From: Limnohabitans sp.
Lineage (GTDB): Bacteria > Planctomycetota > Phycisphaerae > Phycisphaerales > SM1A02
Assembly (NCBI GenBank): GCA_030054275.1
Contig: JASGCF010000234.1
Span: forward strand, 1 to 5,493
Length of the DNA stretch: 5,493 nucleotides
Direction: 5' to 3'
Shown: positions 1 through 5,242 of the stretch, piece by piece
Numbering within the stretch: position 1 is the first letter of the stretch
Layout of the letters: every line of letters begins with the position of its first letter
Notes under the pieces: generated by a model
What the model saw: the letters and a program-made list of their open reading frames with translations, nothing else
What the model was told of the DNA's origin: nothing
Database searches by the model: none
Position numbers and translations under genes: made by a program

Positions 1-245
1 TACGCTTTCAACCCGCTTGGCCTATCTCGCGGCAGGACGAGCCCAAAGTGGCTTCTGCGTGGAATCCCCTGAGAATTGACCAATTCCTACCAGAAGTCGC
101 TTGCACAAGCGCCCTGCCGCGGGCATCTTTCTCACTCACGAAATGGTGCCGTCTTGGAGTGGAGATCCAAGATTGGCTGAGAGGGTTCAGAGGAAAGAGG
201 AAGTTGGCATCGGCGTCCCGCTGACCAACTTTGGAAGAGGATCCC
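1..245. other. Left-edge stretch with no supportable gene
   Basis: I see no recognisable gene, RNA or repeat here. A plus-strand frame is open from base 3 to a TGA at 222-224 without any start inside the window. It could be the tail of a gene lying to the left, but its translation (for example WCRLGVEIQDWLRG) matches no family I know, and its third codon positions are only modestly GC-rich. The minus strand is open across much of the same region, which weakens either reading. A TTGACC at 76-81 resembles a -35 box, but no convincing -10 sits at the right distance. The last bases contain the ribosome-binding site of the next gene. Confidence 0.4.
233..240 (+). promoter_or_regulatory. Ribosome-binding site of the 246-821 gene
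   Basis: GGAAGAGG ends five bases before the ATG at 246. It is the clearest Shine-Dalgarno-like site in the window. It decides the start in favour of ATG 246 over the TTG at 231, which overlaps the site, and over the ATG at 351, which has no purine-rich tract before it. Confidence 0.55.
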
Positions 246-821
246 ATGTTTCTGTTGTCTCGATGGATGGCGCGTCAGCCCGACGCCGTGTTGCAATCTC
301 GTCGCTCTGCTGCGTCTGACTCGTGCCAGACGAGTTTGCATCATGCGGTCATGGCTGCCGCGACGCTCACTGCGTTCGTGCTTGCTCCTGCATCGTTCGC
401 GCATGTGCACGGCGACGAGATGGGCACCCGATTCTCGACATCAGCATCAACATCAACATCGACCTCAACTCGTGCGCACCGCTCCAACATCACCGCCGAA
501 TGCGGCAGTGGTCTTTGCGCGCTGTCAGATATCAGCGCAACGAACTGCTTCGAACTCGATGTGGGCAGCCTCGCTCCGGCTGTTGTCTGTGAGCAACGCT
601 TCGCCGACACGGGAGATGCGAGCGTTTGTCCCGATGCTTTTCTCGAGCAACAGATCGAGGTGGCCGCATGCGTAGATCTCATCCGTTGGAACGAATCCCG
701 TGAACTTGTTGCGTTGACCGTCGACGGTCGCGCGACCGTTGTGTTGGCATCTGAGGCTTTGCACTACAACCAATTCGGGTCCATACCTTCAACACAACCC
801 GTGTTGGTCGCCGGCTTCTGA
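246..821 (+). CDS. Hypothetical exported protein with Ser/Thr run
   Basis: I do not recognise this 191-residue protein. The ATG at 246 is preceded by GGAAGAGG at good spacing. Residues 1-35 form a long, arginine-containing N-terminal stretch. Residues 36-52 (MAAATLTAFVLAPASFA) look like the hydrophobic core and cleavage region of a Sec signal peptide, with a plausible cut after Ala52. If the true start were Met36 (ATG at 351) the signal peptide would have a more usual length, but that start has no ribosome-binding site. Residues 64-75 are an alternating Ser/Thr run (STSASTSTSTST) encoded by an imperfect hexamer repeat. Six cysteines lie between about residues 84 and 142, which could form disulfides outside the cytoplasm. 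The end is soluble-looking with no membrane anchor. The gene stands alone on the plus strand and converges on the minus-strand unit. Export is inferred, function is unknown, and it remains possible that this frame is not a real gene. Confidence 0.55.
   Translation: MFLLSRWMARQPDAVLQSRRSAASDSCQTSLHHAVMAAATLTAFVLAPASFAHVHGDEMGTRFSTSASTSTSTSTRAHRSNITAECGSGLCALSDISATNCFELDVGSLAPAVVCEQRFADTGDASVCPDAFLEQQIEVAACVDLIRWNESRELVALTVDGRATVVLASEALHYNQFGSIPSTQPVLVAGF
438..467 (+). repeat. Imperfect tandem hexamer (acatca x5)
   Basis: Five head-to-tail six-base units can be read: acatca, gcatca, acatca, acatcg, acctca. In the gene's frame they encode the Ser/Thr run just after the presumed signal peptide. 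Because the unit is a multiple of three, slippage would lengthen or shorten the linker without breaking the frame. Confidence 0.7.
716..739. repeat. Two overlapping perfect palindromes
   Basis: GACCGTCGACGGTC (716-729) is a perfect 14-base palindrome and ACGGTCGCGCGACCGT (724-739) a perfect 16-base palindrome. They share the central ACGGTC. The result is three GACCGT half-sites in alternating orientation at 716-721, 724-729 and 734-739. They lie inside the coding frame (Leu-Thr-Val-Asp-Gly-Arg-Ala-Thr-Val-Val). As RNA they would give two mutually exclusive hairpins; as DNA they could be a protein-binding site. No function is shown by the sequence. Confidence 0.75.
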
Positions 822-837
822 GGTTGAAATACCTCGG
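818..837 (+). other. Short hairpin over the stop codon, weak terminator candidate
   Basis: CTGAGGT (818-824) can pair with ACCTCGG (831-837) around a six-base loop, with one G-U pair. The stem includes the TGA stop at 819-821 of the upstream gene. It lies at the left end of the gap between two convergent genes, where a terminator would be expected. No run of T follows on either strand, so it does not meet the usual definition of an intrinsic terminator. The rest of the 822-908 gap shows nothing further. Confidence 0.25.
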
Positions 838-908
838 AAAGATCGCAGAGTCGACGCCGATACTTCGGTCAAGCAATCTCGAGCAGCGGCGGAACGATGA
901 CCGCGCTG

Positions 909-1679
909 TTACCGAATCCCAGAAAGTGTCACGCGCGCTGGGTCGATCACATTCGGGCTCTGTTCAAACTCAATCTCAACGACGCGAAACCGAAAGTCGC
1001 TTGCGAGTTGTGGCGTGAGCTCAATCGACAGGCTGTGTGGTCCGGTCTTTCGCATGATGAGCGAGTTTGAACTGAATCCAAAACTCATGCGATTGAGGAG
1101 CTTCATCACCTCTTCGCGGTTCTTCGCGCACCACGAGGTAAATCGCGCGCGCGCTGCCTCAGATGCGCGACCACTGCTTGCGCCGCCATCGCCGGTCGCC
1201 GCCGCGAGTTCTGCTGCAGCACGGTCGCGCACGCGCTGCGTCACCATCTGGTCCCACAGTTCTGCGTATCGCTCTTCGCGAAAGGCGCGCATGGTGTTCG
1301 CGACCACCTGCTCGGGCATCCGCGCACGCATGCGAACGGTGCCGTCATCAAATTCTTCCCATGGCGAGAAACTCGGCTGGGTACTCGCGCTACCGTCAGG
1401 TGAACCCTGCGTGTCACTGGTCGTTGTCACAGCCTCGGGCGGCTTGTAGGTATCGCCTCGCTCACGCGCACGCTTGCGCGCCAAGAATTCGGTGAGCGAC
1501 ACATATCGAATGATCGTGCCATCATCGAGTACGACTTCATCGGGTAGATCTTCGGATGTCGTAAAGCCTGGCCGCGCGCGATACTCGACGCGCTGACCAC
1601 ATCCGACAGTCCAGCAGGCCGTAGCAAGAGACACGGCGACAAGCATTCGATGAACGATCGCCGCGCGACACACAGGCAT
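909..1679 (-). CDS. Unrecognised lipoprotein downstream of nadB
   Basis: This 256-residue protein begins with a lipoprotein-type signal. Residues 1-11 carry Arg5 and Arg11, residues 12-26 are hydrophobic, and candidate lipid-modified cysteines are Cys27 (T-V-G-C) or Cys22 (A-T-A-C); neither is a perfect lipobox. Residues 77-110 form a Thr/Ser/Pro-rich linker. A D-D-G-T motif occurs at 52-55 and again at 111-114. From about 121 a helical stretch (MPEQVVANTMRAFREERYAE) leads through an Ala/Gly-rich insert (154-180) to a C-terminal part that looks strand-rich (205-256). This order is loosely like small NTF2-like domains, but I cannot assign a family. The start is chosen because the nadB stop and this ATG overlap as TGATG, and the signal follows directly; a longer reading frame back to 1766 would add residues with no signal character. 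There is no Shine-Dalgarno sequence, so translation probably depends on ribosomes finishing nadB. Membrane attachment is inferred and the role is unknown. Confidence 0.8.
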   Translation of the reverse strand: MPVCRAAIVHRMLVAVSLATACWTVGCGQRVEYRARPGFTTSEDLPDEVVLDDGTIIRYVSLTEFLARKRARERGDTYKPPEAVTTTSDTQGSPDGSASTQPSFSPWEEFDDGTVRMRARMPEQVVANTMRAFREERYAELWDQMVTQRVRDRAAAELAAATGDGGASSGRASEAARARFTSWCAKNREEVMKLLNRMSFGFSSNSLIMRKTGPHSLSIELTPQLASDFRFRVVEIEFEQSPNVIDPARVTLSGIR

Positions 1680-3382
1680 CACGCGCGACCCGCAGCGTGT
1701 GTCGCGTGCGTCTCCGTTGGCTCGCGGACTGCGCGCACGAGGGCACTCGCCTGCGCAATTCGCCACAATCGTCGCACGCGCTCATCGCTGCGTTCCGTCG
1801 GGAAATCGGCCCGTGTATGGGTGCCGCGCGACTCTTGACGCGCGCGTGCAGCCGTGGTGACGAGCGCAGCACATGACAGCATGTTCTGGATCTCCCAACC
1901 GGCAGGATCATCGAAGATCTTGTCGAGTGAGTAGCGGCACCAGAAGTGAATCATGTCGAGCGCGTCTGCCAAGCGGTTCCCTGTGCGGACGATGCCGACA
2001 TTTCTCCACATCGCGCTGCGCAAACTCGAGCGCACATCGACCAAATCCAATTCGCCCTTGTCGCTCGGCCGAATATCGCTCACGACACGCATGTTTGCGC
2101 GCGGCGGAGCATCAGCAGTTGCGGCTGCGACGCCTGCGCGTCGGCCAAATACAAGGCCTTCGAGCAACGAGTTCGATGCCAGTCGGTTGGCTCCGTGCAG
2201 CCCGTTGCACGCCACTTCGCCGCAGGCATAGAGACCTGGCACACCTGTCGCGCCATGAAGATCTGTCCACACGCCACCAATGGTGTAATGCGCTGCGGGC
2301 ATCACGGGAATGGGCGTGGTACCCGGATCAATGCCATAGCCTTCAAGAAGCCGCGCAAGGCCGGGAAAGCGCGCGCGAAAGCCCGCGGTGCCCAAACTGC
2401 GCGCATCAAGAAACACATTCGGATCTTGCGTCTGTGCGAGGTGTTCGACAATGCCGCGACTCACAATGTCGCGCGGTGCAAGTTCACCAAGCGCGTGCCG
2501 ACCTTCCATGAAGCGACGGCCTGTTCGATCCACAAGATGCGCACCCTCACCGCGCACGGCCTCTGAAATGAGTGAGCGCGCAGCACCAGCGACATACAGC
2601 GCGGTTGGGTGAAACTGCACGAATTCAAGATCGGCAACCGTCGCGCCAGCGCGCCACGCCATCGCCACTCCATCACCGGTTGCGATGCGCGAATTCGTCG
2701 TCTCACGCCACAACTGTCCCATGCCACCAGAAGCAAGCACCGTGGCACGCGCCCACACGAGTTGTAATCCGTACTTCGGATGATGCGTCATCGCGCCAAG
2801 AACGCGATCTTCACCGCGCTCTGATGTTCCTCCGGTGACCAGATCAAGTGCGAAACACTTCTCGAACAGGCGAATACGCGGGTCGGCACGACACGCAGCA
2901 AGAAGCGCACGAGAAAGTTCGCGTCCGGTTGCATCGCCATCCGCATGCACGATGCGCCGACGACCATGCCCACCTTCACGCGCAAGTTCGAATGCGCCCG
3001 TCGCATCACGATCGAAGCGCATCCCGATTTCGGTCAGTCGTTCGATTTCGCGCGGACCTTCTGCGACCAATGTCTCGACGGTCGATGGCTCACAGAGCGA
3101 TGCCCCAGCAGCGAAGGTGTCGCGAGCATGATCGGCAGCGCAATCATCCTCGGCAAGCGATGCAGCGATTCCACCTTGCGCCCACGCAGTGTTCGTTTTC
3201 TCGAATTCGTCCTTCGCAAGAAGGATCACATCACCGTGTTCCGCAGCGGCAAGTGCAGCACGCAGCCCAGCAACTCCCGAACCGATGACGAGCGTCTCCG
3301 TGAAGATCGACGGCAGCAGTTGCGACCGAAACGGAATCAGATAGCGTCGATCTTGAATCGGCGAGAGCATCGACTCGTTCAC
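1679..3382 (-). CDS. nadB: L-aspartate oxidase (NadB)
   Basis: This FAD enzyme oxidises L-aspartate to iminoaspartate in the cytoplasm, the first step of de novo NAD synthesis; NadA then makes quinolinate. Numbered from the GTG start (567 residues), the FAD Rossmann motif GSGVAG is at 34-39, TNTAWAQGGIAA at 63-74, REGGH at 135-139, HADGDATGRE at 146-155, HPTALY at 258-263, GELAPRD at 299-305, PAAHYTIGG at 362-370 and GANRLASNS at 397-405. These carry the Glu, two His and two Arg known to line the active site in the E. coli enzyme. A helical C-terminal domain with ESRGTHTRADFP follows, so the protein is complete, slightly longer than the usual 530-550 residues. The GTG at 3382-3380 overlaps the upstream stop as GTGA and has AGGA nine bases before it. 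The ATG at 3370 (563 residues, eight bases after the stop) is a fair alternative without a good binding site. The downstream gene overlaps as TGATG. nadA and nadC are not adjacent. Confidence 0.96.
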   Translation of the reverse strand: MNESMLSPIQDRRYLIPFRSQLLPSIFTETLVIGSGVAGLRAALAAAEHGDVILLAKDEFEKTNTAWAQGGIAASLAEDDCAADHARDTFAAGASLCEPSTVETLVAEGPREIERLTEIGMRFDRDATGAFELAREGGHGRRRIVHADGDATGRELSRALLAACRADPRIRLFEKCFALDLVTGGTSERGEDRVLGAMTHHPKYGLQLVWARATVLASGGMGQLWRETTNSRIATGDGVAMAWRAGATVADLEFVQFHPTALYVAGAARSLISEAVRGEGAHLVDRTGRRFMEGRHALGELAPRDIVSRGIVEHLAQTQDPNVFLDARSLGTAGFRARFPGLARLLEGYGIDPGTTPIPVMPAAHYTIGGVWTDLHGATGVPGLYACGEVACNGLHGANRLASNSLLEGLVFGRRAGVAAATADAPPRANMRVVSDIRPSDKGELDLVDVRSSLRSAMWRNVGIVRTGNRLADALDMIHFWCRYSLDKIFDDPAGWEIQNMLSCAALVTTAARARQESRGTHTRADFPTERSDERVRRLWRIAQASALVRAVREPTETHATHAAGRA

Positions 3383-4539
3383 TTGTTCGTGTCCTGATCG
3401 CGATAGCGACCGACATACAACTGACTCGACTTCCCTTCGTTTCGTTGGCCCGTCCACAAAAGCCACGCGCCATCGGGCGAGAAGACGGGCAACACATCTG
3501 CGCCCTCAGACTCGGTCACGCGGCGGCGGACTGGCGTTGCACCAGCCTCGGTCGAAGTTGGAGCCGGCAGCACGATCTCGAAGATCTCGTAGTTCCGATG
3601 GCCAATTTCGCTGGTCGCGTACACAAGCGTCTTGCCGTCCGGTCGGAAGAACGGGCACCAATTGACATGTTCGTTCGAGGTCAGCTGCGTTTCGTTCTTG
3701 ATTCCAGTGATGGCGCCGTCTGGCCCGTACACAAGATCGGCCACAAACACCTGCAAGAGGTTGTCGCGATTGCGGTCCGATCGGTAACAGATGCGCTTCG
3801 CATCGGGCGAGAAGAATGGCCCACCGTCGTAGCCTGGCGCCGTCACGATGGCAGTTCGCTTGCCGGTCTTGAAATCGTGCACATACAAGTCGCCGTCACC
3901 CGATTCGAGCGAGCAGAACAGGAGATGCCGCCCGTCTGGCGACCAACTTCCCTCGGCCACATACGCCTTGCCATCGCCTTCGAGCGTCTTCAACGACGAC
4001 GCGGTGCCGTCAGCCGTACGAAGGTCGACTTCCACGATACGGGTCTCGGGCGGGAATGCCCAACGGTACCGCGATGTGCCGCGCTGATAGCCCGGCGTGT
4101 TCTCCGCGGTTGGGGCACCCACGGTGGAGGCGAACAGCAACCGATTGGAATCGGTTGGATGGAACCAACCACAGGTGTTCGCGCTGCCCTTCGGTGAAAC
4201 GCGACGAATGTTGTCGACACCCGTGATGCTGCCGCCGCTGTCGCGCACGACATCGCACACGAACATTGCGTAGAAATCTGCTGGGCTCTCGTCTGAGTCG
4301 GGAACTTCGATCGCTTGGAAGACGATGCGCTTTGCATCGGGCGAGAAGTATGCCTCACCGGCCTTGATGAATCGATCGGAGAAAGTGAGTTGCCGCGCGC
4401 CGACAACGCCAGGCTCCGTACCGCCGATGGCGACTGCGGGCGGGGTTGCGTCTGATGGGGTTTGCGTTCGCGCTGCGCAGGCAGCAAGTGCTGCGAGAGA
4501 AACGGCGGACACGAACGCAACGCGAGTACGGATCTGCAT
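3379..4539 (-). CDS. PD40 / TolB-like beta-propeller lipoprotein
   Basis: This 386-residue protein has a clean lipoprotein signal: basic MQIRTR, a hydrophobic core, and the lipobox L-A-A-C ending at Cys21. The +2 residue is Ala, so outer-membrane sorting would be expected under E. coli rules. The mature part has six PD40 (WD40-like TolB) motifs with the core S/P-D-x-x-x-(I/L)-x-(F/Y): about 63-75, 125-137, 198-211, 242-254, 297-309 and 352-364, the clearest being FSPDAKRIVFQ and WSPDGRHLLFCS. Six blades would close one propeller. The separate N-terminal domain of true TolB is not evident, and there is no pal or tolQRA nearby, so I do not name it tolB. Such propellers usually bind peptides, proteins or glycans; the ligand here is unknown. 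The start is the ATG just before the signal; upstream in-frame sequence is antisense to rluA. No Shine-Dalgarno is present, and a -10-like TACACT nine bases upstream suggests a leaderless mRNA. It is the first gene of the minus-strand unit. Confidence 0.87.
   Translation of the reverse strand: MQIRTRVAFVSAVSLAALAACAARTQTPSDATPPAVAIGGTEPGVVGARQLTFSDRFIKAGEAYFSPDAKRIVFQAIEVPDSDESPADFYAMFVCDVVRDSGGSITGVDNIRRVSPKGSANTCGWFHPTDSNRLLFASTVGAPTAENTPGYQRGTSRYRWAFPPETRIVEVDLRTADGTASSLKTLEGDGKAYVAEGSWSPDGRHLLFCSLESGDGDLYVHDFKTGKRTAIVTAPGYDGGPFFSPDAKRICYRSDRNRDNLLQVFVADLVYGPDGAITGIKNETQLTSNEHVNWCPFFRPDGKTLVYATSEIGHRNYEIFEIVLPAPTSTEAGATPVRRRVTESEGADVLPVFSPDGAWLLWTGQRNEGKSSQLYVGRYRDQDTNK
3392..3395 (-). promoter_or_regulatory. 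Candidate ribosome-binding site for nadB
   Basis: On the minus strand AGGA lies nine bases before the GTG at 3382 and 21 bases before the ATG at 3370. The spacing suits the GTG, and that start also gives the compact GTGA stop/start overlap with the upstream gene. It is a four-base match only, so it decides the start weakly. Confidence 0.4.
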
Positions 4540-4547
4540 AGGGCGGT

Positions 4548-4554
4548 TAGTGTA
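4548..4554. promoter_or_regulatory. Symmetric -10-like element in a divergent 24-base intergenic region
   Basis: The heptamer TAGTGTA reads TAGTGT on the plus strand, ten bases before the rluA GTG (4564). It reads TACACT on the minus strand, nine bases before the ATG of the PD40 lipoprotein gene (4539). Both have the TAnnnT pattern of sigma-70 -10 boxes. At these distances transcription would begin at or next to each start codon, consistent with neither gene having a Shine-Dalgarno site. I see no good -35 box for either direction. The matches are short, so this is a hypothesis. Confidence 0.35.
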
Positions 4555-4563
4555 GCCGTCCCC

Positions 4564-5238
4564 GTGACGGACCTTGGCTACAGAGTCCTCTTCAGCGACC
4601 CCTACCTCGTCGTGTGCGACAAGGCTTCGGGGTTGTTGTCCGTGCCAGGAATTGGGCCTGAGAAGGCGGATTGTCTTGTTGCTCGGCTGCAAGTTGACTA
4701 TCTCGGCGCACGCATCGTGCACCGACTCGATCGCGACACCTCGGGCGTCATGGTGCTTGCGCGCGACGCAGAGACGCACCGCGCGCTCTCGATGATGTTC
4801 GAAGCACGCGAGGTTGAGAAGACCTACGAGGCGCTGGTGGCCGGACATGTGCGAGACGATGCCGGTGACATCGATCTTCCCCTGCGGAAGGAAGCGCTTG
4901 GTAGCGCGCGCCAAATGGTGCATCTCACAGAAGGAAAGCCGAGTTTGACGCACTACAAAGTGATCGAGCGGCGTGAGGACGCGCTGGGTGATGACGCGGC
5001 CGATGGCTGCGAGCGTTTGTCATGGACGCGCGTGCGACTCTTCCCGCGCACGGGGCGAAGCCATCAGTTGCGTGTGCACATGCTGGCAATCGGACACGCC
5101 ATCTTGGGCGACGAGTTGTACGCAAGTCCACGCGCGCACGCAGCGCGACCGCGGCTTGCGCTGCACGCGCGAACGCTTGCGTTTGTGCATCCACGCACGG
5201 GTGAGCGCGTTGCGTTTGAAGCGCCGTGTCCGTTCTGA
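4564..5238 (+). CDS. rluA: RluA-type RNA pseudouridine synthase
   Basis: This 224-residue enzyme belongs to the RluA family, which converts specific uridines in RNA to pseudouridine. E. coli RluA acts on 23S rRNA U746 and on U32 of some tRNAs. Visible motifs are GLLSVPG (23-29), the catalytic HRLDRDTSG (53-61, nucleophile Asp56), the KTY with conserved Tyr88, DLPL (104-107), GKPSLTHYKV (124-133) and TGRSHQLRVHMLAIGHAILGD (163-183). The final part (RPRLALHARTLAF, then EAPCPF) also resembles RluA, and the length is close to the 219 residues of the E. coli protein. There is no N-terminal S4 domain, unlike RluC and RluD. The start is taken as GTG 4564, since it gives an N-terminus that goes straight into the first conserved strand. 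In-frame sequence further left lies over the divergent lipoprotein gene, with only a TTG at 4462. No Shine-Dalgarno precedes the GTG. The exact RNA target cannot be read from sequence. Confidence 0.93.
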   Translation: MTDLGYRVLFSDPYLVVCDKASGLLSVPGIGPEKADCLVARLQVDYLGARIVHRLDRDTSGVMVLARDAETHRALSMMFEAREVEKTYEALVAGHVRDDAGDIDLPLRKEALGSARQMVHLTEGKPSLTHYKVIERREDALGDDAADGCERLSWTRVRLFPRTGRSHQLRVHMLAIGHAILGDELYASPRAHAARPRLALHARTLAFVHPRTGERVAFEAPCPF

Positions 5239-5242
5239 GGCC

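Noticed and set aside
3..224. Plus-strand frame open from the window edge to TGA 222-224
   Set aside because: It has no start in the window, no recognisable motif and only modest GC enrichment at third positions. The opposite strand is also largely open here. It may be the tail of a gene further left, but that cannot be supported.
8..247. Minus-strand 79-residue frame at the left edge
   Set aside because: It matches no family, lacks a ribosome-binding site and would run antisense over the ribosome-binding site and start of the 246-821 gene.
856..869. Small hairpin (CCGA, TACT loop, TCGG) in the convergent gap
   Set aside because: The stem is only four or five pairs and has no T-tract on either strand.
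1015..1495. Plus-strand frames of 144 and 110 residues opposite the 909-1679 lipoprotein gene
   Set aside because: The minus-strand reading has a signal peptide, a lipobox-like site and an exact stop/start overlap with nadB; the plus frames have none of these.
1873..2566. Two long plus-strand frames opposite the C-terminal half of nadB (212 and 206 residues)
   Set aside because: They are antisense to well-conserved NadB motifs, overlap each other in different frames and are low-complexity in Arg, Ala and His, as expected for shadow frames in GC-rich coding DNA.
2835..3397. Several plus-strand frames of 98 to 150 residues opposite the nadB N-terminal half
   Set aside because: They mutually overlap, carry no family motif and lie antisense to the FAD-binding region of NadB.
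3445..4197. Plus-strand 250-residue frame opposite the PD40 lipoprotein
   Set aside because: Its recurring motifs (IGREDG, IGREEW) are simply the reverse complement of the repeated F-S-P-D sequences of the true gene, so its apparent internal repetition is not independent evidence.
4462..4563. Longer N-terminus for rluA starting at TTG 4462
   Set aside because: The extra 34 residues are Arg/Cys-rich, unlike RluA N-termini, and are antisense to the signal peptide of the divergent lipoprotein. GTG 4564 gives a standard N-terminus.
4540..4953. Extension of the PD40 lipoprotein frame up to 4953
   Set aside because: The added 138 residues lie antisense to rluA and would bury a clear lipoprotein signal in the middle of the protein.
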